64,000 nt of DNA from Mucilaginibacter sp. PAMC 26640. Its GTDB lineage: Bacteria; Bacteroidota; Bacteroidia; Sphingobacteriales; Sphingobacteriaceae. The stretch covers positions 4,092,001 through 4,156,000 of the forward strand of contig CP014773.1 in assembly GCA_001596135.1 (NCBI GenBank), given 5' to 3'. The translations under genes were made by a program, and so were the position numbers. Within the stretch, counting starts at the first letter, position 1. Each line of letters starts with the position of its first letter. This document shows positions 54,387 to 63,526 of the stretch, in pieces. The notes beneath the pieces were generated by a model, which worked only from the letters and a program-made list of their open reading frames with translations, had not been told where the DNA came from and ran no database searches.

Positions 54387-55805
54387 CTAAAATCCTAATT
54401 CCTTCTTTGCATTCTGCAAAGCTTCATCAGATGTAAAATATTTGGCCACTATCTTGTCGCCCAGGGCTTTGTCGGTAATAGAATTTTTAAAACTATTGAG
54501 CAGAAAATCATAATTGGCGTGGTCGGATCGTGAGGCAATCATGCCATTCAGCCATTGCCACATGGCCGGGCGGCCAATTTCCTTTTCTATCGCCATAAAT
54601 AATACCGGGGCATAGTAATACAAATAATACTCCCGGTTGCCATAGTCATTTTCAGTTTTTACCTGTGCGAATGGCTTGTAGTTACGCAGGTATTTGAGAC
54701 TTTTTATCTTGTTGCTCAATAAAGCTTGATAGACTTGTTCACCTTCCAGGTCCTGCGTTAGTTTGTACGACAAATACTCTGCAAAACCCTCACCAATAAC
54801 ATGCCCAAACTCATCGGCGGGTTTTACCACCGTGCCAAAGTAATAGTGAGCAAGTTCATGGGCCATCACCTGTTTGTGCCGGGCACTGTCTGCATCGCTA
54901 AATAAATTTTGCAAACCGTATTTACCCGCTCCCACATTAAACGTGGTGGGCGACGAATAAAAAGAGAAAGCCCAATCCTTTGGTTCAGCAACGGGTGTTG
55001 TTTGTATAAAAGAAAGATTGCCTTTATAAGGGGTTTTAAATTGTTTCTCATAATAAGCCTGGTAACGACCTGCAATATTGAAAAGCTTTTGCTCATCATC
55101 TTTTGCCATTTTTGCGTTTAGCAACCACACCCCTTTGCGCTCTACGGCTTTATAATCGCCGCAGAACATCGACATTTCATATGGTGCATTGCTTTCAAAC
55201 CTGGCCTGCCTGGCCCTAACCGGGCTGCTGCCGTTAATGAACAACATGCTACAATCGCTGCAAGTTACCGTGATATTATAGCGCACACGCTCATACCGTT
55301 TTCGTTTGTCTTTATCGTAAAGCACCGGATACCAATCGCCCTGGATACCTTCGGCACGTACCGAATAACCATTAAAGGCAATGTTGCCCCGCCAGTCCTG
55401 CCCCATGTAGCCACTGGTAGAATCTTTTATAACCGGGTACATGCCCAGGTATTTCACCTCCAGTTCCTTAGGAATATAGCGCGCCGGGTTGCCGGTATTT
55501 TCATGCAGGTAATAAGCCTTTGTCTCGTCCGACAGAACACTGTCCTTTGTATCCATATCATAATACAAAGGGCTGTTGCTGCGCTGTAAATCCTTAAAAT
55601 AATGGATGTTCATACCCGAGTTGAGCCTGATCACATAATTTTTGATCTCCGGCAAATTGCTTAGGATTAAATCGCAGGCAATGGTTCCTTTTTTTACGGA
55701 AATTTCTACGTTCCCCTTTATCAGCGGTGATGTTTCCTGCGCCGATGCGGTTGTTACAGTAGTGATTAGAAAAAGTATAATGAAGACAGGCTTTAGGTTT
55801 AACAT
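54387..55805 (-). CDS. Exported M1-like metallopeptidase
   Basis: Exported protein of 472 residues with a signal peptide (VFIILFLITTVTTASAQ). The zinc motif VMAHELAHYYFG is followed by the third ligand in IGEGFAEYLSYK, the M1/gluzincin arrangement. The N-terminal part is beta-rich like the M1 saddle domain, with CSDCSMLFING. It lacks a clear GxMEN motif, so it may be an M1-related protease rather than an aminopeptidase. ATG at 55803-55805. No relation to the window-start M1 gene beyond family. Confidence 0.86.
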   Translation of the reverse strand: MLNLKPVFIILFLITTVTTASAQETSPLIKGNVEISVKKGTIACDLILSNLPEIKNYVIRLNSGMNIHYFKDLQRSNSPLYYDMDTKDSVLSDETKAYYLHENTGNPARYIPKELEVKYLGMYPVIKDSTSGYMGQDWRGNIAFNGYSVRAEGIQGDWYPVLYDKDKRKRYERVRYNITVTCSDCSMLFINGSSPVRARQARFESNAPYEMSMFCGDYKAVERKGVWLLNAKMAKDDEQKLFNIAGRYQAYYEKQFKTPYKGNLSFIQTTPVAEPKDWAFSFYSSPTTFNVGAGKYGLQNLFSDADSARHKQVMAHELAHYYFGTVVKPADEFGHVIGEGFAEYLSYKLTQDLEGEQVYQALLSNKIKSLKYLRNYKPFAQVKTENDYGNREYYLYYYAPVLFMAIEKEIGRPAMWQWLNGMIASRSDHANYDFLLNSFKNSITDKALGDKIVAKYFTSDEALQNAKKELGF

Positions 55806-55878
55806 GGTGTATTTAATTATATCCAAATTTAAGTTCTTGAATGATCAGTGCAAAAAAAAAGCAACCTTACAACACAAT

Positions 55879-57117
55879 TTACCCGTTAGATAACCTCTTG
55901 GCCAGTGGCCCGATTGTGAGCCCCTGCACCAATATAGAAAAAACCACGATCATATAGGTGATCAGTACAAATTCGTCCTTATACATATGTGTACCTAGCG
56001 ATAATGCTAGTGCTACTGAGATGCCGCCACGCAGACCGCCCCAGGTAAGGATAGCTACAGCGTGCCGCTCGAACTTGATGCGGAACAGCATGAAAAATAC
56101 AGGCACCGTTACGGATACCCAGCGGGCCAGCAAAACAATAACGATCATGATACCACCGATCATCAGCACCACCGGGTTGATCTTAATTACCAGCATCTCC
56201 AGCCCTATCAGTAAAAACAGAACCGCGTTGAGGATCTCGTCTATCAGTTCCCAAAACTTGTTGAGATAGTCTCTTGATACGGCCGACATGCCCTCATGAT
56301 CGTGCCTAACCTTATTACCTGTAATAATCCCTGCCACCACCATTGCCAACGGACCGGAAATATGCAGTTTGCCGGCAAGGAAATAGCCGCCTGTAACCAG
56401 GGCAAGTGTAATTAGCACCTCTACTTTATAGTCATCGATAGAACGCAGCGCCCAATAACCTAAATAACCAAGCACGGCACCAAACAGCAACCCTCCTACA
56501 GCTTCCTGTAAAAAAAGCTTGGTAACGCTCAGCATCGAAAAATCACCAGACTGTGCCACCTCGGCAATACTGATAAAAATAACAACCGCCACACCGTCAT
56601 TGAATAATGATTCACCGGAGATCTTCAGTTCCAGCGATGCGGGGATCTTAGCCTGTTTCAAAATGCCCAGTACGGCAATCGGGTCGGTAGGTGAAATCAG
56701 CGCCCCAAATAACAGGCAATAAATAAAAGGTACGTTAATACCAAAAGCAATGAAAATATAATAGGTAAAACCGCCAACGATGAACGTAGAAATAATAGTG
56801 CTGGCAGAAGCCAGGATGATAATTGGCCAGCGTTCTTTTTTTAAGCCCGCACCATCGATATGAATGGCACCGGCAAAAAGTAAAAAGCTCAACATAAAAT
56901 TCATCAGCACATTTTCAAAATCAACAGACGCCGCTAACTGGCGGGCTTTGTCCATTAGAAAGGAATTGGAATTGCCTAAAAGAACCAATAAAATGGAGCT
57001 AACGAGTGAAAGCACCATGATACCGATAGTAGGCGGCCATTTGATAAAACGGTGGTTGATATACGCGAAAGAGGCGGTGATTACGATAATGAGCGTTAAT
57101 ATTTCCTGAATCTGCAT
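55879..57117 (-). CDS. Sodium:proton antiporter (CPA1/NhaP type)
   Basis: Inner-membrane Na+/H+ exchanger of 412 residues with about 12 hydrophobic helices. The ion-binding motif is FGALISPTDPIAVLGILK, followed by SGESLFNDGVAVVIF, both CPA1 hallmarks. A later LTWGGLRGGISVALALSLG contains the conserved Arg. It ends soon after the last helix (LAKRLSNG), without a cytoplasmic regulatory domain. ATG at 57115-57117; an upstream TTG at 57129 is less likely. Confidence 0.95.
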   Translation of the reverse strand: MQIQEILTLIIVITASFAYINHRFIKWPPTIGIMVLSLVSSILLVLLGNSNSFLMDKARQLAASVDFENVLMNFMLSFLLFAGAIHIDGAGLKKERWPIIILASASTIISTFIVGGFTYYIFIAFGINVPFIYCLLFGALISPTDPIAVLGILKQAKIPASLELKISGESLFNDGVAVVIFISIAEVAQSGDFSMLSVTKLFLQEAVGGLLFGAVLGYLGYWALRSIDDYKVEVLITLALVTGGYFLAGKLHISGPLAMVVAGIITGNKVRHDHEGMSAVSRDYLNKFWELIDEILNAVLFLLIGLEMLVIKINPVVLMIGGIMIVIVLLARWVSVTVPVFFMLFRIKFERHAVAILTWGGLRGGISVALALSLGTHMYKDEFVLITYMIVVFSILVQGLTIGPLAKRLSNG

Positions 57118-57312
57118 GAGTTGCCGCAATTTACGAATTACATAGGTAAAAGGTCATTTACATGGACATTAATTCAGTCTGGTTTTTCCGACCAGTTAGA
57201 CGAACTTTCATGTTTCTTTAGAAGCAGTTTTCAAAGCAGTACGGTAGCCAAAAATTTAGTTTGTGCTATAGTAATCCTATAATAGACGGACAAATTACGC
57301 AAAGAAAATGCA

Positions 57313-57348
57313 CAAAGGTCATAAAGCTTGAAACCTTTATGACCTTTG
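57313..57348. terminator. Hairpin downstream of ccmF
   Basis: CAAAGGTCATAAAG and CTTTATGACCTTTG are perfect 14-base arms around CTTGAAAC. Position fits the end of the ccmE-ccmF unit; there is no long T-run. The remaining bases of 57118-57406 show nothing else. Confidence 0.65.
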
Positions 57349-57406
57349 CGGGATGTAAACCAGAAAATCTTCGGGCGCTGTGTGTTAATAACAACCTGCG
57401 CTATAG

Positions 57407-59884
57407 CTAAGCGGTTTTAACTTTTGCAGGTTGCTCTTTATTTCTTCTCAAAATCGACAGGAAGAATCCAATCACCATGATAACCGTACCTGCCCAGAAG
57501 AAGTTAATATACGGGAATTTAATAGCTTTCATCACAATATATTTCTTTTGGCTTTCCGGCTGCTGGTAAACGGTGATCTCTATTTTGTTCTTATCAGGCA
57601 AAATTTTGGAGAATCGAAGCTTCAAACCTGCATCATCCACTTTTTTAGCGAAATCAAATACGCCTTTACCCTTAATCAGGTAGATAGGCTCGGCCTTATA
57701 GGTTTTACCGTGCGATACAATTTCCAGCTCGGCCCCAACCGAGATATCATCGCTTTTCAGTGGGATGTTCTCCACCTTAACGCCTTTGTTTAGCTTCTTT
57801 AAAACGATGAATCCTTCGCGGTACGGAATGGTATCCCCTATCTGCACCTCGTGCGGCACAGGGGCATCATAGGCTTTATCATCGTTGGTGGCATCGTGCT
57901 CCTCACCTTCTTTACCAGGTTCCTCGCTTACGCTGATGGAGTTGGTCATGGTGATGTGCGTATACAAATCATGGAACAGGTAATGCTTGGTATCCGGTGA
58001 GGCCGCCAAAGCACCTTTATTCACCTGCGCCTTAGGGAACAAAGTAAATTCATCAATCACCTTTCCTGCACCATCCATTTGCTTGTAGTTCACTTTATAA
58101 AAGTGGTCTGGCGCAGCGATAGAGTCGCCGGTATAGGTTACCATATAGTCGCCCATTTTCAAAGGTTCGTTACGGTAAACCAAAATATTTTCGCGTGGAT
58201 TATTGTCCTTCGCAAATTCTGCTGAGAAGCCTTCGCCCGTGTTATTGATCGAGATCACGGTACTGGTACCTGCAGAGATTAACGCCCCGATCATCAATAA
58301 CCCAAAACCAATGTGTGCCACAGCCGAACCGGCCAGTTTAAACTTACCTTTAAGCGCATCGGCAAGTACTTTACCATTGGCGATAACCGAATATACCGAT
58401 CCCCACATCACCAGAACAAATACAAAATTAAGTTTATAAAGGCCCGAGGCATAAACGATCAAAGCCGCAATCAGCCCGGCAAATACCAGGTAAACTGCTG
58501 TAGTGATAAAAAAACGCGTAACGTCCGTTTTTTTATATTTTAAGAACTGGGTAACCGCTGTAAGTATGGTAATTACAAATACAAAGGAAGATTGGATAAC
58601 GTTGTAATGCCTCATCCTTGCGGCTTCAACGGGCGGTGCTATATTGGTATGAAAAATGGCATTCCAAACCGGTATAGATGTTACAATAATCAGGTGAAAA
58701 CAAGAGAGGCCCAAAAATACCGCACCAACAAACATCCAAAATTCGCGGGAGTAAGTTTCTTCGTCTTTTTTGGTAATTGGAAGTTCTTTCCAGCGGACAA
58801 CCAAAAACCAAACCGATAAAGCCAGGAATATCCCTACGCCAATAACCAGTTGCCAAAACATTCCCAAGTCGGTAAAGGAGTGCACGGAAGTGTCACCCAA
58901 AATCCCGCTCCGGTTAAGGAATGAGGAATACCAGGTTAGCACAAAGCTGATCAATACTAAAAATGTTGCGGTAAAATAAGAGTGGCCGGTATTTTTAAAT
59001 ACAATAAGAACGTGCAGCGCGGCTACAAGCGTAATCCATGGGAAGATAGAGGCGTTCTCAACCGGATCCCAGGCCCAGAAACCGCCAAAATTAAGCGACT
59101 CATAAGCCCAGAACGAACCCATTACCACGCCGGTACCTAGTATCATACAGGCAAACAGTGTATAAGGGATAGCAGGCTGGATCCATTCTTTATATCGTTT
59201 TTGCCAAAGGCCGGCAATTGCGTAAGCAAACGGCACCACCATGGAAGCAAACCCCAGGAACAATGTAGGCGGGTGAATGATCATCCAGTAGTTCTGGAGA
59301 GACGGAACCATTCCCTGCCCGTCTTTAATGAACGACATGTAATCCGGATTGGAAAAGATGGGGCCCTCCATATCATTCCGCAGCAGCAAAAATGGCGAAC
59401 TCCCCAATTTAGCACCAAAGATCTCAACACCTAGCACCATGGTAGCTAATACCACCTGTGATAAAGCAATAACCGACATGACCGGGCGCTCCCAGGTTCC
59501 TGATTTAACGATCAGAATTAGCCCTAGAACAGCCTGCCAGAATAGCCACAACAAAAAGCCGCCCTCCTGCCCGTTCCAAAATGCGGAAATAACATAACGC
59601 ACAGGTAACGACCGGGAAGTATACGCCCAGGCATAATGATATTCAAAATAGTGGTTGTAAATAATATAAAAGAGGCAAACACCAATACCTATGATTGAAA
59701 AGGAGTTGAGATAAAAGCCGATCCGGCCGAGCTTTTGCCATTGGCTGTTAGCTTTTCCGGCATCATCTGTAGTAGAAAAAAAATAACCTAAAAACGAAAG
59801 TAATGCTGCCCCGAATGATAGTACGATGAAAAACTGGCCAATTTGCCCGGGTAAAAGGTGTTCACCTTTAAAATCTATATCCAT
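57407..59884 (-). CDS. ccmF: Cytochrome c-type biogenesis protein CcmF (heme lyase)
   Basis: Large inner-membrane protein of 825 residues with about 15 helices. The heme-handling WWD motif is FGGFWAWDPVENASIFPW, and conserved periplasmic His residues are in IIHPPTLFLGF and HSYF. It joins heme to apocytochrome c in the Ccm system. A long periplasmic C-terminal domain ends before the last helix (WAGTVIMVIGFFLSILRR). ccmE lies 10 bases upstream on the same strand. Confidence 0.94.
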   Translation of the reverse strand: MDIDFKGEHLLPGQIGQFFIVLSFGAALLSFLGYFFSTTDDAGKANSQWQKLGRIGFYLNSFSIIGIGVCLFYIIYNHYFEYHYAWAYTSRSLPVRYVISAFWNGQEGGFLLWLFWQAVLGLILIVKSGTWERPVMSVIALSQVVLATMVLGVEIFGAKLGSSPFLLLRNDMEGPIFSNPDYMSFIKDGQGMVPSLQNYWMIIHPPTLFLGFASMVVPFAYAIAGLWQKRYKEWIQPAIPYTLFACMILGTGVVMGSFWAYESLNFGGFWAWDPVENASIFPWITLVAALHVLIVFKNTGHSYFTATFLVLISFVLTWYSSFLNRSGILGDTSVHSFTDLGMFWQLVIGVGIFLALSVWFLVVRWKELPITKKDEETYSREFWMFVGAVFLGLSCFHLIIVTSIPVWNAIFHTNIAPPVEAARMRHYNVIQSSFVFVITILTAVTQFLKYKKTDVTRFFITTAVYLVFAGLIAALIVYASGLYKLNFVFVLVMWGSVYSVIANGKVLADALKGKFKLAGSAVAHIGFGLLMIGALISAGTSTVISINNTGEGFSAEFAKDNNPRENILVYRNEPLKMGDYMVTYTGDSIAAPDHFYKVNYKQMDGAGKVIDEFTLFPKAQVNKGALAASPDTKHYLFHDLYTHITMTNSISVSEEPGKEGEEHDATNDDKAYDAPVPHEVQIGDTIPYREGFIVLKKLNKGVKVENIPLKSDDISVGAELEIVSHGKTYKAEPIYLIKGKGVFDFAKKVDDAGLKLRFSKILPDKNKIEITVYQQPESQKKYIVMKAIKFPYINFFWAGTVIMVIGFFLSILRRNKEQPAKVKTA

Positions 59885-59894
59885 TAAAAAATTG

Positions 59895-60311
59895 TTAAAT
59901 GCTGGCCTGTTTAGATGTGGCCTTAAACTCTTTGGTATCTAACTTATCCTGGGTGTATTTAGAGGGGCATTTCATCAGGATTGTAGACGCGTGAAACTCA
60001 TTACCAACCATTTTTCCGGTCAGTACTATCTGTTCCGATTTCTCGAAATCTTCGGGCTTGGTGCCGGTATAAACCACCTTGCACTCTTTGCCTTTATTAT
60101 CTTTCATGTAAAACGAAAAGTAATTGGCATCTTTTGTAGGCTCGTAAAACAATTCTTTGGATTTATTCACCTTACCCACCACGTGCAGTTCACTGCTGGT
60201 TTCTTTGGCTTCACTGAATGACCCGTAAGTGCTTGTACTTGAATAAGTACTGATGATAACAGCTATGGCAATAGCGATAACGATTATCCCGAATATTGAA
60301 CTTTTCTTCAT
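59895..60311 (-). CDS. ccmE: Heme chaperone CcmE, CXXXY type
   Basis: Periplasmic heme-carrying chaperone of 138 residues, with an N-terminal membrane anchor (residues 6-21) and an OB-fold domain (VVGKVNKSKELFYEP, VVYTGTKPEDF). In most bacteria heme is bound by a His in the LAKHDENY motif; here the place reads ILMKC115PSKY119T, i.e. CXXXY, the variant known from archaea and some deltaproteobacteria in which Cys takes the role. ccmF follows at 10 bases. Confidence 0.92.
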   Translation of the reverse strand: MKKSSIFGIIVIAIAIAVIISTYSSTSTYGSFSEAKETSSELHVVGKVNKSKELFYEPTKDANYFSFYMKDNKGKECKVVYTGTKPEDFEKSEQIVLTGKMVGNEFHASTILMKCPSKYTQDKLDTKEFKATSKQASI

Positions 60312-60487
60312 TAATTGATTAGTGCTGAAAAAGCGATTTACAAAAATACAAAACGCTTAGTTAATAATGTTTATTACAAGGCATATATACTATTTAGAAT
60401 TGTTATTGATAAATTTAATTGAAAAGGTGAATGCAGGTAACGAACGGTAAGTTTTAAAATTCTGGAAATTTTTACATTGTGAGAATT
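60312..60487. other. AT-rich upstream region of ccmE
   Basis: No gene seen. It should hold the ccmE promoter on the minus strand, but no clear TAnnTTTG was picked. Confidence 0.4.
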
Positions 60488-60616
60488 CTGATTCAGATAA
60501 TTAATCATGGCGCCCCCTGCGGGCCGGGCTTTGCAGGGCTGCGCTTTGCTCCGGCCCTTCGGGCTAAACCCTTACAATCCCTGGCGCAAATTACTGATCA
60601 ATGATTATTGAATCAG
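60488..60616. repeat. GC-rich, terminally inverted element of about 130 bases
   Basis: CTGATTCA (60488-60495) and TGAATCAG (60609-60616) are perfect outer arms, with further matching ATAATTAATCAT/ATGATTATT inside. The core from about 60508 to 60589 is strikingly GC-rich (GGGCCGG pairs with CCGGCCC, and GCCCTTCGGGC is a small hairpin). It resembles the REP-like repeats seen in related genomes. The flanking bases up to 60843 show no other gene. Confidence 0.6.
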
Positions 60617-60843
60617 CAATTGAAATTCAATTTGGTAAGCACTGGCTAAAACCAACTGTCGTGGGGCAATAAGCGGGCTTTTGAAAAAATTAATACTACC
60701 ATAGCCTGCTATTCACTATATTTAGCCTATTAAAATCGCCCTGTAAATCACTCATCTCTGTACACTGCCTGGTGGGCATGTTGTATCATTCGGCCCTAAA
60801 AAGACTGACTAAAACTTCTATTTAATTTTTTACAGAGCACATT

Positions 60844-61485
60844 ATGCCACAAAATTTGAAAGTCGCTATTATTGGCGGCACCGGTAAAGCCGGTAAATAC
60901 GTTGTTAAGCAATTGCTTAGCCGCAATATCCCTGTTAAATTTCTGCACCGCAGTCCCGAGGAATTGCAGATAGATAACCCCCTCATCCAGTTTATTAAAG
61001 GTGACGCACGCGATTACGATGCGCTGCTTGAATTATTGAAGGGTTGTACAGCCATCATTAACACGGTTGGCCAGCCTATAGGCGAACCTCCGCTTTTTAG
61101 CGATGTAACTACTAAGTTATTAAAGGCTATGGCCAAACTTAACATCAGGCGTTATATCTCAGCGACAGGCCTAAATGTTGATACCCCATTAGATAATAAA
61201 AGCGCCAAAACTAAATTCGGCACCGACTGGATGTACCAGCATTACCCTAAAACCACCCGGGATAAACAAGTGGAGTATGAACTACTGGCAGCAAGTATGC
61301 TCGACTGGACACTTGTGCGGCTACCCATGATCCAGCAAACGGATGAATTGCCGGCAACGATAACCAGCCTGGAGGATTGCCCGGGTGATTTCATCAGTGC
61401 TTCAAGCTTGGGTGCCTGGATGACAGACCAATTAACGAGTGACAAGTTTATCAGAAAAGCACCGTTTATCGCGAACGCCGGATAA
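60844..61485 (+). CDS. NmrA/SDR-like NAD(P)-binding protein
   Basis: Rossmann-fold protein of 213 residues. The cofactor-binding VAIIGGTGKAGKYVVKQLL (GxxGxxG) is at the N-terminus, and Arg36 (HRSPEE) suits NADP(H). The YISATGL segment stands where SDR enzymes have their Ser; no YxxxK pair is evident, so it may be an NmrA-type redox sensor rather than a dehydrogenase. It lies between ccmE and the glutamate dehydrogenase gene on the opposite strand and ends in a terminator. Confidence 0.87.
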   Translation: MPQNLKVAIIGGTGKAGKYVVKQLLSRNIPVKFLHRSPEELQIDNPLIQFIKGDARDYDALLELLKGCTAIINTVGQPIGEPPLFSDVTTKLLKAMAKLNIRRYISATGLNVDTPLDNKSAKTKFGTDWMYQHYPKTTRDKQVEYELLAASMLDWTLVRLPMIQQTDELPATITSLEDCPGDFISASSLGAWMTDQLTSDKFIRKAPFIANAG

Positions 61486-61496
61486 ACAATTTCTAA

Positions 61497-61533
61497 AAAA
61501 GTCGGATCCCGGGTTTACCGGGCTCCGTCTTTT
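61497..61533 (+). terminator. Terminator of the NmrA-like gene
   Basis: AAAAG-CGGA-CCCGG pairs with CCGGG-TCCG-CTTTT with two single mismatches; the T-run ATTTT follows. Confidence 0.8.
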
Positions 61534-61673
61534 ATTTTGCACCGCTGATGCCTAAGCCGCCTTTCTGCTACCAAACCAGTTTATACCCTGCCCCTCTTAT
61601 GCTATCTGGATATTGGGATCTACAATGATTTCCCTAAGTAATTTCTATATCAAACTAAACCATAAAAAATAAA

Positions 61674-61701
61674 AAAGGCTGGAATGTCGATCCCAGCCTT
61701 T
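61674..61701 (-). terminator. Terminator of the glutamate dehydrogenase gene
   Basis: AAAGGCTGG and CCAGCCTTT pair; read on the minus strand a long T-rich run follows the stem. It lies 28 bases past the stop codon. Confidence 0.85.
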
Positions 61702-61728
61702 ACAACTCTTAAAATTTTCCCAACGTGA

Positions 61729-63165
61729 TCACGGCCATACACCTAAATTCATGTAAGATACCGCAATTTTATTAATAGCGCCTACCATGGCTGCGTTGCG
61801 CAGTGTACCCACTTTAGGATTATTTTTGTAGATCTCACGGATCTCATGGTAGGAACGGATCATGGTATCTTCCAATCCGGAGTTAACCAGTTCCAGCTCC
61901 GATGCTCCTTTTATAATAGTTGAGCGTTGCATTGGTGTTAATGCAGTACCGGTAATGCCTTCAACCATGTTTACCAAATTCAGGTTAGAGGTTTCCTCAA
62001 ACCTGCGGTTGATGCGGCCAAATGCCACATGGCTTAAATTCTTTAACCACTCAAAGTATGATACCGTAACACCACCTGCGTTAGCATACATATCCGGGAT
62101 GATCATGCCGCCATTAGCATAAAACGCCTCCTCAGCTTCCGGTGACGTTGGCCCATTCGCGCCTTCAGCAATGATTTTTGCCTGAATATTGTTTACGTTC
62201 TGACTCGTGATCTGGTTCTCCAGAGCAGCCGGCACCAAAATATCGCATGGTTGCTCCAGGCCGTCCATTGTATTTTTGAATTCTTTTTTCGCGCCTGCAT
62301 AACCCAGGATGGTACCCGTTGCCTTACGGTGCTGAAACACCGCTTCAACATCCAATCCGTCCTCATTATAAATGGCACCTTCAAATTCACAAAGGCCTAC
62401 GATCAATGCACCAAACTCCGAAAGGAATTTCGCAGAATAGTAACCTACGTTACCCAAGCCCTGAACAATGATCTTTTTACCACTCAAACCTGCTGTAAGG
62501 CCTATCTTTTGCATATCCTCTGCCACGCCAACGCACTCGCGCACGGCAATAGCAACGCCACGGCCGGTAGCTTCTCTCCTGCCCGCAATACCGTGTAACG
62601 CAATAGGCTTGCCTGTTACAGCCCCTAAAGCATCAAGCTGGCCCGGGTTCATGGTAGCGTAGGTATCAGCAATCCAGCTCATCTCTCGTTCGCCCGAACC
62701 GTAATCCGGCGCCGGTACGTCGATGCTTGGGCCGATAAAGTTTTTCTTGATCAACTCTACCGTATAGCGGCGGGTAATATTTTCCAGTTCGCCTACTGTA
62801 TAATTTTTAGGATTGATTTTGATGCCGCCTTTAGCACCTCCAAACGGTACATTTACAATAGCGCATTTGTAAGTCATCAAGGCAGCAAGTGCCATCACCT
62901 CATCCTCGTTCACCATTTCGCTGTAACGAATACCGCCTTTGGTTGGGCTTTGGTGGTGAGAGTGTTCTACGCGCCAGGCGTCTATCACTTCAAAGCCATT
63001 ACCTTTTCTAATTGGGAAACGAAAACGGTATACACTGTTACATGACTTTATCTGGTCTAATAAACCGGCATCATGCTGGGTAAATTGTGCTGCATGATCA
63101 AAGTTTTTACATACATCACCAAAAAAGTGTGTATCCTGATCTGCAGTTGGATTATTGATATTCAT
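61729..63165 (-). CDS. gdhA: Glutamate dehydrogenase (Glu/Leu/Phe/Val family)
   Basis: Interconverts glutamate and 2-oxoglutarate plus ammonium; 478 residues. The catalytic Lys is in [16 protein letters not shown], a further substrate block is [14 protein letters not shown], the Rossmann loop is [14 protein letters not shown], and [21 protein letters not shown] is typical. The sequence fits the Glu-type rather than the Leu/Phe branch, but specificity is inferred. It sits inside the ccm cluster, between ccmD-like and ccmE genes. Confidence 0.95.
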   Translation of the reverse strand: MNINNPTADQDTHFFGDVCKNFDHAAQFTQHDAGLLDQIKSCNSVYRFRFPIRKGNGFEVIDAWRVEHSHHQSPTKGGIRYSEMVNEDEVMALAALMTYKCAIVNVPFGGAKGGIKINPKNYTVGELENITRRYTVELIKKNFIGPSIDVPAPDYGSGEREMSWIADTYATMNPGQLDALGAVTGKPIALHGIAGRREATGRGVAIAVRECVGVAEDMQKIGLTAGLSGKKIIVQGLGNVGYYSAKFLSEFGALIVGLCEFEGAIYNEDGLDVEAVFQHRKATGTILGYAGAKKEFKNTMDGLEQPCDILVPAALENQITSQNVNNIQAKIIAEGANGPTSPEAEEAFYANGGMIIPDMYANAGGVTVSYFEWLKNLSHVAFGRINRRFEETSNLNLVNMVEGITGTALTPMQRSTIIKGASELELVNSGLEDTMIRSYHEIREIYKNNPKVGTLRNAAMVGAINKIAVSYMNLGVWP

Positions 63166-63315
63166 AATTTATAATTGGCTAAAAAATTAATTCCTTAAAA
63201 AACTGCGCAAAGTTGATGCTTTTTTTATCAACTACGTAATTTTTTAAGGAATGTATCTGTTTAAGATGTAAACAAAGTGAAACCCTTTTGTTAAACAGTT
63301 TAAGGGCAGATTGGT

Positions 63316-63525
63316 TTAATCTTGCTTCTCTATTTTTCTGAGGCGGCGATCCATACTGAACAGGTAAATAGCCAGGCCGATGAATACAATGGTGATGGTT
63401 ACTACAACCACATAGATTCTGCCGTTTGACCGCAGGGCATCGGCCATTTCTACATCCTTACCCGGCTGGGCATTAGCGATAAAAAAGCAAAGCAGCATAG
63501 CCGCTAATAAAGCAAGTTTTTTCAT
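63316..63525 (-). CDS. CcmD-like small membrane protein
   Basis: Protein of 69 residues with a signal/anchor (LALLAAMLLCFFIANAQ) and a second helix (IYVVVVTITIVFIGLAIYLF) followed by the basic RRLRKIEKQD tail. The last helix plus RRLxKIE is what CcmD proteins look like, though here an extra N-terminal signal segment precedes it. It starts 1 base after the ccmC stop codon. CcmD helps release heme-loaded CcmE from CcmC. Confidence 0.8.
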   Translation of the reverse strand: MKKLALLAAMLLCFFIANAQPGKDVEMADALRSNGRIYVVVVTITIVFIGLAIYLFSMDRRLRKIEKQD

Positions 63526-63526
63526 A

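Noticed and set aside
54175-54436. Two overlapping plus-strand frames of 65 and 67 codons
   Set aside because: They are antisense to the peptidase end and the GC-rich fragment, with no start signal or family pattern.
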